Shown here: positions 50,358 to 58,396 of the stretch, piece by piece
Position numbering within the stretch: the first letter of the stretch is position 1
Layout: every line of letters begins with the position of its first letter
Origin: Bacillus wiedmannii
Lineage (GTDB): Bacteria; Bacillota; Bacilli; Bacillales; Bacillaceae_G
Length of the DNA: 64,000 bases
Direction of reading: 5' to 3'
Assembly: GCF_001583695.1 (NCBI RefSeq)
Contig: NZ_LOBC01000028.1
Span: 372,001-436,000, forward strand
The notes under the pieces: model-generated
The model's database searches: none
Told to the model about the DNA's origin: nothing
Seen by the model: only the letters and a program-made list of their open reading frames with translations
Made by a program: the position numbers and the translations under genes

Positions 50358-51545
50358 CTATAACAAAGCAAGCTTCTTTGTTTTCCTCCAAAGACATAAA
50401 AACGGACGTAAAGGAAAATATAAAAAATGAAGGAATTTTGGCAACGGTAATGTTTTTGCATCAATTGGATAAGGGTAAAGCTGGCTCAAAATAAATATAA
50501 TTTTTTGTTGATTAGACATCAGTGAAAATAAATGTCTACTATGATAGGAAAGTACTTCTTCAGGAACAGGTTCTGAATGTAAATTTATCATTTTCTTGAA
50601 ATAAAATAGCGCTTCTTGTGCTAACTGCTTCGAATGTTTCTTAGCTACTAATTCCGTCATGCTTTCATTTAGCTGTACACCTAGCAATTGTGACGCCAAA
50701 ATTAATGCTTGTCCCCCTAAATGAAGCACTTGATATTTTCTCATTAATTTATGAATCTCATTCCAGTTAAGATCCTGACCGACAATTTTTTTTATATCTA
50801 CTAACCAACGTAACCTGGACCAACCATGTCTAGCACCATGAGATACAAGAAATAAAAACAAGTCTTCTTTTCCTAACATATATACCGAATTACTCGTAAG
50901 TGTACTTTTTCTCTTTCGCTTCCAAAGCTCTTCAAACCCAGGTTCCTTACCCGGTCCGGGATTTAACCTCCAATGGATTTCAAGTTTGATCCGCCTTGTT
51001 GGATGGAAAAATGTTATATGGTGATGCCTCCATTTCCAATCACTTAATATCGTTTGAATATAATCATCTTTTACATACCCCTGCTCCCAAAGTAGCATTT
51101 CTACTTTTTCTAAATTTTGCATCGGAATAAGAACATCCAAATCACAGGATGTTCTTAAAGAAATATCTCCATATAAATCCTGAGACAGTACAGGTCCTTT
51201 TAGAAAAATCATACGAATCTCATTTTCACTACATAGTTTATTTATTCGTTCCATTTCAGCACTTAAATAAAGCATTTGAAATGTATTTTTTTTATATTTT
51301 CTATTCAAGGTTTGTACAATATGCGAAGGAATTAGTTCTTCATTCACCTGTTTAAGTTTTTGATATATCACCGGATAAACGCGATGATGCACAGCTTGCT
51401 TAAGAAAAAACTCCCAATCAATATCTATGAACCATTCACTACTATAAGTTTGCATTGTCTCATCATCTTGTAACTTCAAAATTGTAAAAAGCAGTTTCAA
51501 TTCCTTAGACATGAACTCTACATTAAGACCAAAATCTTTCTCCAT
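50358..51545 (-). CDS. Nucleotidyltransferase-fold tailoring protein of the lasso cluster
   Basis: 395 residues from the ATG at 51545 (AAAGGAG 6 nt upstream, directly after the protease gene). The centre reads FLKGPVLSQDLYGD...RTSCDLDVLIP, the Asp-x-Asp nucleotidyltransferase motif of the NTP_transf_5-like family, followed by HHHITFFHP and LEIHWRLNP. Homologues sit in phosphorylated-lasso clusters of Bacillus. In the pseudomycoidin system, as I recall, such a protein (PsmN) adds sugar units to the phosphorylated C-terminal residue. A similar role is inferred here. Confidence 0.78.
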   Translation of the reverse strand: MEKDFGLNVEFMSKELKLLFTILKLQDDETMQTYSSEWFIDIDWEFFLKQAVHHRVYPVIYQKLKQVNEELIPSHIVQTLNRKYKKNTFQMLYLSAEMERINKLCSENEIRMIFLKGPVLSQDLYGDISLRTSCDLDVLIPMQNLEKVEMLLWEQGYVKDDYIQTILSDWKWRHHHITFFHPTRRIKLEIHWRLNPGPGKEPGFEELWKRKRKSTLTSNSVYMLGKEDLFLFLVSHGARHGWSRLRWLVDIKKIVGQDLNWNEIHKLMRKYQVLHLGGQALILASQLLGVQLNESMTELVAKKHSKQLAQEALFYFKKMINLHSEPVPEEVLSYHSRHLFSLMSNQQKIIFILSQLYPYPIDAKTLPLPKFLHFLYFPLRPFLCLWRKTKKLALL

Positions 51546-51546
51546 T

Positions 51547-52020
51547 TTATTCTCCTTTAAGAGTGTCCTCACTTAGCCTCTTTGCAAATGATCCAACGAC
51601 AGTAAATTTCTCCATTCCTTCTGATCCAGTAATATAAAAAGAACCGCTCCGTAACCATGCATGCGCAATTAATTCACCATGACTATCCTTAGCAGTTCCT
51701 AAATAAAGAGTACTCTCAATGTGACGTTTTTCGAGCATTTTCATCCCAGCTATAGCTTTAACAAGGCACTGACTTTCCCAAAAAGTATAACGACTCATAA
51801 TAGAAATAGCTTCAGACACCTTCTTTAGTGTATCTCCGTGTGGCTCAATTTGAGCAACTAATGTTTCATTCATATACTCCCCTAAAGAAGGTGCAACTTT
51901 GGAGAAGGTAATACTTTTTAATACACGCGCCCACCCTAAAAAAATAAAAGCCTCTAATAATAAAAGCTTTGTGTCCATGTTCAGTGATAAAAATACCCTT
52001 AACCTCTTCACAATATTCAT
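51547..52020 (-). CDS. Lasso leader peptidase (B2, transglutaminase-like)
   Basis: 157 residues. The Cys of SQCLVKAIAGMKML near residue 80, AHAWL with the His and a later acidic residue give the Cys-His-Asp triad of the lasso B2 protease, which removes the leader peptide from the RRE-bound precursor. It starts at ATG 52020, with AGGATGGG upstream; the frame opens at 52029. It follows B1 by about 48 bp. Confidence 0.87.
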   Translation of the reverse strand: MNIVKRLRVFLSLNMDTKLLLLEAFIFLGWARVLKSITFSKVAPSLGEYMNETLVAQIEPHGDTLKKVSEAISIMSRYTFWESQCLVKAIAGMKMLEKRHIESTLYLGTAKDSHGELIAHAWLRSGSFYITGSEGMEKFTVVGSFAKRLSEDTLKGE

Positions 52021-52068
52021 GAATCCCATCCTAACAGTTCTCTTGACATTATGAATCTATCTATTAGA

Positions 52069-52362
52069 TTAACCTTTTATTTGAATTAAACCTTCTTGAA
52101 ATAAACAATCTAAAAAGGAAAGAACTTGCTCTTCGCAATCACTCCGTTCAATGTTGTACTTTGACAACAATGTACTAACAAGTTCAGTAACCATAATTGG
52201 AGTTTTTATTAGTTCCCAAATTTCCCCCCCTGTTTGTCCCAAATTATAATATTTCCCTTTTTGAACATTTAGCATCACTTTTTCCCCATCCATATCACTC
52301 ACAATATTCTCTTCACTTTGCACAATCTGAGACTTTAGAGAAATTCTCTCTGTATACATCAT
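52069..52362 (-). CDS. Lasso RRE protein (B1, PqqD-like)
   Basis: 97 residues, winged-helix RiPP recognition element with VMLNVQKGKYYNLGQTGGEIWELI, the classic PqqD-like strand and helix. It binds the precursor leader and passes it to the B2 protease. Its start lies 50 bp inside the kinase gene and is fixed by AGGAGG 8 nt upstream, so the two frames really overlap. Confidence 0.88.
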   Translation of the reverse strand: MMYTERISLKSQIVQSEENIVSDMDGEKVMLNVQKGKYYNLGQTGGEIWELIKTPIMVTELVSTLLSKYNIERSDCEEQVLSFLDCLFQEGLIQIKG

Positions 52363-53299
52363 CTATTACTCCTCCTTGTATAGTTTTTAATATAATTGAT
52401 ACAAGTTCATGCGCTGTAAACCTATTATTGGGACGTTTCAAATGAAACATATCTACTTTGTTTATCACGCTTGTAGAAGTAGTAAAATGCCACTCTGTTA
52501 ATTTTAATTGCGCAATTAAAAACTTACGAAACGTGTGCAAAAATAATGTACGCAGTCGTTCAAGTCCTTCGATTCGAATCAATTCAACATTCTCATCCTC
52601 TGTTTTCGTTAACTCAATAATACCTGCAAGAGGTAATGGTTCAGAGAAAAAATGAGATTGTACAGGAACAGCATACTTTGTTTCTCGTTCAAACAACGGA
52701 TTATAACTTGCCGTTCCCATTCCAAAAGCATTCAAACTTTCCGCCCATAATTTTTGTTGCGGATAAGATGGAATCACAATTGGAGTCTTATCTGACGAAA
52801 CTGTCACAGCAATTACATCATCACTCAAAATTTTGTATCCTTTACTTAAAAAAGCCGATGCAAGAGTTGATTTACCTGCTCCTGAATCACCTACAAAGGC
52901 ATAAACTTTCCCATCAATATTTATTGCACTACCATGTAATGGTAAAATCCCTCTTTGAATTAGCAAGGCACCCATACAAGTTCCAAGTATATAAAGACGA
53001 ACCTTATCTTCACAAGCTTCTTTCATTGGTGAAACAACTATTTGCTTTCCTTCTTGTATAGAAAATATAGCTGTATCAGGAATACGAATCATAACTACGT
53101 TTTTATCAACTACAAAATTTTGTTCTGTGTTAGTAAATTCACTCCATTTCTGAAATAAATCAGCAGTTCGTATTATTACTTCTATCGTTTCTTCTTGTTC
53201 ATTAATTCTAGGTAATTCTGGAAATTGAATTTCACTCAACACCCTTAACCCAAAAACTTTATACATATTTTTTTTTGTAGTTTTAATCAACTCTCTCAC
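52313..53299 (-). CDS. HPr-kinase-like lasso peptide kinase
   Basis: 328 residues with an HprK-type C-terminal domain: P-loop [11 protein letters not shown] near residue 140, followed by ILSDDVIAV with the Asp pair. It has no standard HPr-binding N-terminal domain. In paeninodin clusters the homologous kinase phosphorylates the C-terminal Ser of the precursor; the precursor here also ends in Ser. The start is uncertain: GTG 53299 has a weak site and TTG 53290 has GGAG 8 nt upstream. Confidence 0.85.
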   Translation of the reverse strand: MRELIKTTKKNMYKVFGLRVLSEIQFPELPRINEQEETIEVIIRTADLFQKWSEFTNTEQNFVVDKNVVMIRIPDTAIFSIQEGKQIVVSPMKEACEDKVRLYILGTCMGALLIQRGILPLHGSAINIDGKVYAFVGDSGAGKSTLASAFLSKGYKILSDDVIAVTVSSDKTPIVIPSYPQQKLWAESLNAFGMGTASYNPLFERETKYAVPVQSHFFSEPLPLAGIIELTKTEDENVELIRIEGLERLRTLFLHTFRKFLIAQLKLTEWHFTTSTSVINKVDMFHLKRPNNRFTAHELVSIILKTIQGGVIDDVYRENFSKVSDCAK

Positions 53300-53331
53300 T
53301 CCAAATAATTATCAGCGTTGTTTTACAAATA

Positions 53332-53358
53332 CCCCTTATACTTCTAATGTATAAGGGG
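53332..53358 (-). promoter_or_regulatory. Stem-loop between precursor and kinase genes
   Basis: CCCCTTATAC pairs perfectly with GTATAAGGGG around a 7-nt loop, with no good T-run. Placed just after the precursor gene, it probably stabilises the precursor message or partly terminates transcription, giving excess precursor. Confidence 0.7.
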
Positions 53359-53393
53359 ATAGGAAACATAAGATCTAATTGCTACTCGATGAA

Positions 53394-53519
53394 TTAACTA
53401 TAGTGCACTACTTCATCAACATCTGGTTGAACAGCATCCGGTGTTTTAAGTCCCGGTCCAGCCATCGTCATATTAATATCAAGTACTTCCAGTGTAGGAA
53501 TTGTCCAATCTTTTTTCAT
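53394..53519 (-). CDS. Lasso peptide precursor (paeninodin-like)
   Basis: A 41-residue peptide with GGGAGGTGA just before the ATG. Leader: MKKDWTIPTLEVLDINMTM (19 residues), with WxxPxL at the RRE-binding position and Thr at -2. Core: 22 residues. The ring segment AGPGLKTPD would close between the Ala1 amine and Asp9; the tail AVQPDVDEVVHYS ends in Ser for kinase modification. The AGPG start, Asp at 9, PD-rich tail and HY near the end match paeninodin. It lies 14 bp after the cyclase gene. It is too short for usual gene calling. Confidence 0.92.
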   Translation of the reverse strand: MKKDWTIPTLEVLDINMTMAGPGLKTPDAVQPDVDEVVHYS

Positions 53520-53533
53520 TATGTCACCTCCCT

Positions 53534-55471
53534 TCAAATAATTTTCTTCATAAATCGATATACTATTAAACTACGCATTAAAATTCGAAAATCTAAATCA
53601 AATGCATATTCTGGATGGGGTTCTTCTTTAATCTTAGAAATCGCAGTTCTAATAACCTCTATATCCAAGAATTCTGAAATTATAGGATCCTTACTAAGCT
53701 GCTCAAGCTCTTCAATAAATCCACTCCATTGATGCGTCATACGATAAACACCATCAGAACCTTGAACACCTCGAGTAAGTTGATTTAACCTTACTTTATC
53801 AGGCAAATAATTTTTGGTTGCTCTTCGAATTAGTGCCCGATCTACACCATTTTGAACGTATTGTTCTTCTGGAACAGCTAAACAAAATTTAACAACCCGT
53901 AAATCATTCGTTGGATCTCGATCCCATAAAGAATAGCGCAAAGATAATTTAGATCCGTATGTACCAGTTATATTCCAATAATATAACTGGTCAAATTGCC
54001 TTTTTTTTATTTCATATACATCTGTTATAGAGGTTCCTGTTATATCAACATCATGCTCTAGAAGCTTATCGAACACATTCATTCTATTTGCAAATTCTGG
54101 ATTAATAAATCTTGGGAAAACGATTTGATTTTTCGATGAAGATATTCGATTCAAAAACGGAAATGCCTTTTTTTTCACTACTGAAAATACTCGCGATTTC
54201 TTTACACCAATATTTTTACTATACGAATATAACTCTTGCAAAAAGCGACGCAAATTCATCTTTTTCAAAAGCATAGCTTGATAGTCCACAGCCGATCCCC
54301 ATGACACCGTCCAGTTTCCTCTCTGTCCATTTAAGAGTACTCCAATCCCCTGTAACCGGGCCTCCTCATAGATTCCCCTAAGCCAAAAAGTATTCTCGAA
54401 GAATTTGTATGGCATCTCTAGAATTTCAAGCCAATCATCTATTTCTGATAGAGGACTTCTTCCTTCAAAATCTAAATAATGTTCCTTAATATTTCCTACA
54501 TGCTGTACAGTTGATTGAATAAAAGGTCGTTCATCAGCTATTCTACTTCTATGCGTCCAATCTACAAACCCCTTTACCGGGACATAACTATATGTATGTA
54601 GACGTTTATTTGCTGCACTTAAATCTCGTGCAGCAAAGCTAACTACAGAACCCGAGTCAAGTCCTCCACTCAAATGAGCCCCTACTTGATGATGAGTGCG
54701 TAAACGTGATCTTATCGCATTTTGATACACTTCCAAAAACGCTTCTTCATACTCTTCGTTCGATTTGAGTTGAAGCCTTTCTCCAATAATTGGTGTATGG
54801 TATCTCAATAACTTCACTTTCCCATTTTTTACAATAACAGCATGGGAAGGTGGAATTTGCTCAACAGTTTTATATACCGTTGAAGAAGGATCTACTGATT
54901 CAAAATTCACAGGTATTGCTAAAAATTCAGCAAGCCACTGTTCATTCAATTTTCTCTCAGCTTCTGGTAGAGAAAATAGTGGATTTATAATAGAGCAAAA
55001 AGCAAACCTTTCCTCACTACGATAAAAATAAAGAGTTCGGCTTCCCGAAAAATCCCTAGCACCAAAAAGCATTTGTTTTTTCTCATCCCAAATCATAAAA
55101 GCAAAATCGCCCACCAAATATTTCGGTGCTGCTTCTCCCCATTTCTGATAAGATAATAAAATCAATTCACTGTCTGTCATGTTTTTTCTATCTACATAAT
55201 CTACTTGTAATTTTTCAAACAACTCATAACGATTATCAATAATAGCATCTGCGGTAATTGCCAGTTGTTTTTCATAATTATAGAATGGTAATTGTTCACC
55301 AACTGACTCGGGTGTAATCCATTGTGCGTGACACCCTAGAAAAGCATTTTCTTTGTGCCATATTTGAATATCATTAGCAGGATACTTTTGTAAACCACTC
55401 ATTAATCGTGTTCCATGTTCAATTGATACAGGTTCATTATTAAAGTGAATAATGCCAGTTATAGCGCTCAT
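53534..55471 (-). CDS. Lasso cyclase (asparagine synthetase B-like, C protein)
   Basis: 645 residues. The N-terminal Ntn-like half starts MSAITGIIHF: the catalytic Cys2 of glutamine-dependent AsnB is Ser, so no ammonia is made. The C-terminal half has the ATP-pyrophosphatase loop HLSGGLDSGS near residue 265. The lasso C protein adenylates the ring Asp and closes the amide with the core N-terminus. AGGAGGGAGG precedes the ATG. It is the first gene of the operon. Confidence 0.9.
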   Translation of the reverse strand: MSAITGIIHFNNEPVSIEHGTRLMSGLQKYPANDIQIWHKENAFLGCHAQWITPESVGEQLPFYNYEKQLAITADAIIDNRYELFEKLQVDYVDRKNMTDSELILLSYQKWGEAAPKYLVGDFAFMIWDEKKQMLFGARDFSGSRTLYFYRSEERFAFCSIINPLFSLPEAERKLNEQWLAEFLAIPVNFESVDPSSTVYKTVEQIPPSHAVIVKNGKVKLLRYHTPIIGERLQLKSNEEYEEAFLEVYQNAIRSRLRTHHQVGAHLSGGLDSGSVVSFAARDLSAANKRLHTYSYVPVKGFVDWTHRSRIADERPFIQSTVQHVGNIKEHYLDFEGRSPLSEIDDWLEILEMPYKFFENTFWLRGIYEEARLQGIGVLLNGQRGNWTVSWGSAVDYQAMLLKKMNLRRFLQELYSYSKNIGVKKSRVFSVVKKKAFPFLNRISSSKNQIVFPRFINPEFANRMNVFDKLLEHDVDITGTSITDVYEIKKRQFDQLYYWNITGTYGSKLSLRYSLWDRDPTNDLRVVKFCLAVPEEQYVQNGVDRALIRRATKNYLPDKVRLNQLTRGVQGSDGVYRMTHQWSGFIEELEQLSKDPIISEFLDIEVIRTAISKIKEEPHPEYAFDLDFRILMRSLIVYRFMKKII

Positions 55472-55628
55472 TTTTCCCCTCCCTCCTATACAACAAGTTA
55501 CTGCAAATATTTTGTTTTATTTATTTCATGAACCTTTCTCTTTCCAGTTATATTCTTTTTAAAGAACAATAATACACATTTCAATTCCGCACTCTAATTC
55601 ACTTATAAATCAAGGTATATTTATGTTT

Positions 55629-55657
55629 AAATTATCATTACGTCCCCTTCTCGTCAA
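55629..55657 (-). promoter_or_regulatory. Candidate lasso operon promoter
   Basis: On the minus strand TTGACG (55652-55657), 17 bp, TAATTT (55629-55634). About 160 bp before the cyclase start. The -10 is weak, so the call is tentative. No other gene shares the strand between here and the aminotransferase stop. Confidence 0.45.
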
Positions 55658-55745
55658 TAACCAATGTTAATATAATCCATATTAAAGGAGATATATTCTT
55701 AATAATGAACTTCGATTCACTTGTTTTTCTGTAAATTTTTGCTTG

Positions 55746-56894
55746 CTATATAATATTTACTATAGATTGAATAACTCTACGTTGATCCTCATCTGTCATA
55801 TTGGATCCAGAAGGAAGACAAATCCCATTTTCAAATAATTTTTTAGATACATCATTATCTTTCTGATGAGAATAATACTTATATTCTTTAAAGAGCGGCT
55901 GCATATGTAGTGGCTTCCAAGTAGGACGCGCTTCAATATTCTCTTCAGCTAAAGTTGTTACTATTTTTTCAATAGAGATGCCAGATTCCTTTTCATCCAT
56001 CATCATAGTTGTAAGCCAACGGTTCGAACGAGTATTTTCTAATTCTGGCATAAAACAAAATCCCGGTATATGAGATAACTCTTCATAATATTGCTTAAAT
56101 ATACGCCTTCTAGAGCTCACTCTATCTTCTAACACTTCTAATTGCCCTCTCCCAATACCAGCTAATATATTACTCATTCTATAATTGTAACCTACTTGAC
56201 TATGCTGATAATGAGATGCTAAATCTCTTGCTTGAGTCGCTAAAAATCTCGCCTGTTCTAACGCTTCCACATCATCAGAAACTAGCATTCCACCGCCCGA
56301 AGTTGTAATAATTTTATTTCCGTTAAATGAATAAATCCCAAACCTCCCGAATGTACCACTTGCCTTTCCTTTATATGTGGAGCCTAGAGATTCTGCTGCA
56401 TCCTCAATTATAGGGACATCATAGTGATTACAAAGCGAAAGAATTTCATCTAATTTTGCACTCTGACCATATAAATGAACAAGAATGACAGCCTTAGGTA
56501 ATTCTCCTGCTTTATCAGCAGTATGCAACGCAAGTGCTAGAGCTTGCGGTGACATATTCCATGTTTCTGGTTCTGAGTCAATAAATACCGGTTCAGCTCC
56601 CAAATAAACAATCGGATTCGCACTCGCTACAAAAGTGAAACTTGAACAAAATACTGTATCTCCCTTTTGAACGTCTAATAATCGCAAAGCTAGATGAATG
56701 GCAGCAGTACCTGAACTAACCGCAGCCCCACCTTTAACTCCTACAAAAGAAGCAAGCTCTCTTTCAAATTCATCTACATTTGGACCAAGAGGTGCAATCC
56801 AATTTGAGTCAAAGGCATCTTTTATATATTTTTGTTCATTTCCGCTCATGTGTGGAGAGGAAAGATAGATTTTCTCCTTATTTTTTATCATCAT
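55746..56894 (-). CDS. DegT/DnrJ/EryC1/StrS-family sugar aminotransferase (EpsN/PglE-like)
   Basis: 382 residues, PLP enzyme. Substrate entry region NWIAPLGPNVDEFE, cofactor Asp in IIEDAAESLGSTYKGKASGTFG, and the Schiff-base Lys in FNGNKIITTSGGGM at about 185. With the two following genes in the order seen for EpsL-EpsM-EpsN and PglC-PglD-PglE it should make the amino group of UDP-N-acetylbacillosamine. Start at ATG-ATG behind GAGGAG. Confidence 0.85.
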   Translation of the reverse strand: MMIKNKEKIYLSSPHMSGNEQKYIKDAFDSNWIAPLGPNVDEFERELASFVGVKGGAAVSSGTAAIHLALRLLDVQKGDTVFCSSFTFVASANPIVYLGAEPVFIDSEPETWNMSPQALALALHTADKAGELPKAVILVHLYGQSAKLDEILSLCNHYDVPIIEDAAESLGSTYKGKASGTFGRFGIYSFNGNKIITTSGGGMLVSDDVEALEQARFLATQARDLASHYQHSQVGYNYRMSNILAGIGRGQLEVLEDRVSSRRRIFKQYYEELSHIPGFCFMPELENTRSNRWLTTMMMDEKESGISIEKIVTTLAEENIEARPTWKPLHMQPLFKEYKYYSHQKDNDVSKKLFENGICLPSGSNMTDEDQRRVIQSIVNII

Positions 56895-56907
56895 TCTTCA
56901 TCTCCTC

Positions 56908-57540
56908 TCAATTTACTACATTAATAACTTTGGCTGGAATACCAGCAGCAGTACAATTAGATGGAAAATCATTTATGACAACAGAACCAGCTCCAACAAT
57001 TGACCACTTACCAATTTGAACACCTGGAATTATAGTAGCTGATGCTCCTATATGTGCCCCCTCTGCTATAGTGACAGAACCTGTAAGCGTAGCATGTGGT
57101 GAAATATGAACAAAATCATCAATTATATTATCATGTTCTATTATTGAGCCCGTATTTATTATAGTATGGTTACCGATGAAAGTATCCGCATTAACAACCA
57201 CATTTGGCATAATTACCGTTCCGTTTCCTATATAAGCATTTGAACTTATAATGGCTGTTTTATGAATTAAAGTAGCATATATGCTACTTTGTTGATTTAA
57301 TATTTCTGCAATTTCCCTTCTTATTTTATTATTTCCTATAGCAATAACGAGCTTTACATCATTAAAATTATTGATAATTTCCCTTGCATCTGCAATTGCT
57401 CCAAAATAAAGATTATCTACAATATTTATACCTGTATACAAATCATCTAAATAACCGACTATTTCATATCCTTTATTTGATAAAATTATATCCCTCACAA
57501 CCTTGCTATGCCCACCACATCCTATTATTAAAATTTTCAT
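56908..57540 (-). CDS. Sugar N-acetyltransferase (NeuD/PglD/EpsM-like)
   Basis: 210 residues. An N-terminal Rossmann-like half (ILIIGCGGHSKVVRDII) binds the UDP-sugar and a C-terminal left-handed beta helix with hexapeptide repeats (YIGNGTVIMPNVVVNADTFIGNHTIINTGSIIEHD) binds acetyl-CoA. The His-Glu pair near IIEHD is the expected base. Overlaps the sugar transferase gene by 4 bp and precedes the aminotransferase by 13 bp. Confidence 0.87.
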   Translation of the reverse strand: MKILIIGCGGHSKVVRDIILSNKGYEIVGYLDDLYTGINIVDNLYFGAIADAREIINNFNDVKLVIAIGNNKIRREIAEILNQQSSIYATLIHKTAIISSNAYIGNGTVIMPNVVVNADTFIGNHTIINTGSIIEHDNIIDDFVHISPHATLTGSVTIAEGAHIGASATIIPGVQIGKWSIVGAGSVVINDFPSNCTAAGIPAKVINVVN

Positions 57541-58151
57541 TTTCCCTCCCCCTTTATTTCTATTTTCCCTCCAGTAAATCGCTCCATTGTCACATGCCCT
57601 ACATGGTTTATTCCCTCTGTTTTAAATACTTTTAATATTGTAAGTACAATTATTTTCAAGTCTAATAAAAAAGAGCGATTCTCCACATACCATACATCCA
57701 ATTCAAATTTTTCTTCCCAGGTAATCAAATTCCTACCATTTATTTGTGCCCATCCCGTAATTCCCGGTTTTACATTATGCCTTTTAGCCTGTTTACTAGA
57801 ATATAGGGGTAAGTATTCCATCAATAATGGTCGTGGACCTACTAAACTTAAATCACCCCTTACAACATTCATAAGTTGGGGTAACTCATCTAAACTATAT
57901 TTTCTAAGAATTTCTCCAAAAGTAGTCAGTCTATTTTTATCTGGAAGTAATTCCCCATCGCTATCCTTCTTATCTAGCATAGTTCTAAACTTATAAACAT
58001 TAAACGATTTTCCATGCAGTCCTGGACGCTGTTGTTTAAACAGTACAGGTGATCCTAATTTCATCCTAACTAAAATTGCTACAACAAGAATAGGAAGCAA
58101 ACATACAAATAATAACAATAAAGAAATACATACATCAAAAATTCTTTTCAT
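57537..58151 (-). CDS. Phosphoglycosyl transferase (bacterial sugar transferase, EpsL/PglC-like)
   Basis: 204 residues, the small monotopic class. A re-entrant N-terminal helix (IFDVCISLLLLFVCLLPILV), the DE-type catalytic pair in YSLDELPQLMNVVRGDLSLVGPRPLL, and KPGITGWAQING near the end. It loads the first sugar phosphate on undecaprenyl phosphate, starting repeat assembly. AAGGAGGA precedes the ATG. First gene of the three-gene bacillosamine module. Confidence 0.9.
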   Translation of the reverse strand: MKRIFDVCISLLLLFVCLLPILVVAILVRMKLGSPVLFKQQRPGLHGKSFNVYKFRTMLDKKDSDGELLPDKNRLTTFGEILRKYSLDELPQLMNVVRGDLSLVGPRPLLMEYLPLYSSKQAKRHNVKPGITGWAQINGRNLITWEEKFELDVWYVENRSFLLDLKIIVLTILKVFKTEGINHVGHVTMERFTGGKIEIKGEGK

Positions 58152-58222
58152 GTACTATCCTCCTTACTTATTTACGTTTAATACTCCTAACACGAAGGAC
58201 CATTTAGAACTTTATATGCAAT

Positions 58223-58270
58223 GAAACAAAACAAGGGGCAACTACAGTTAGTTACCCCTTGTTTTGTTTC
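58223..58270. terminator. Long terminator hairpin
   Basis: Arms of about 22 bp (GAAACAAAACAAGGGGCAAC and complement) with one mismatch and flanking A/T runs. It separates the beta-helix gene from the sugar transferase operon. Confidence 0.88.
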
Positions 58271-58396
58271 ATTACGTCATCTTTCATTAATTCTATCTCA
58301 TCAAATAGTTTAAACATAGCTAACCTATGTGAATATTCCCATACGGTATCACTACTTATTTACAAAGGACCTGTTACTTCATTAGTTCCTATAACT

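Noticed and set aside
53379-53732. 117-residue plus-strand frame across the lasso precursor
   Set aside because: Antisense to the precursor and to the end of the cyclase; no ribosome site.
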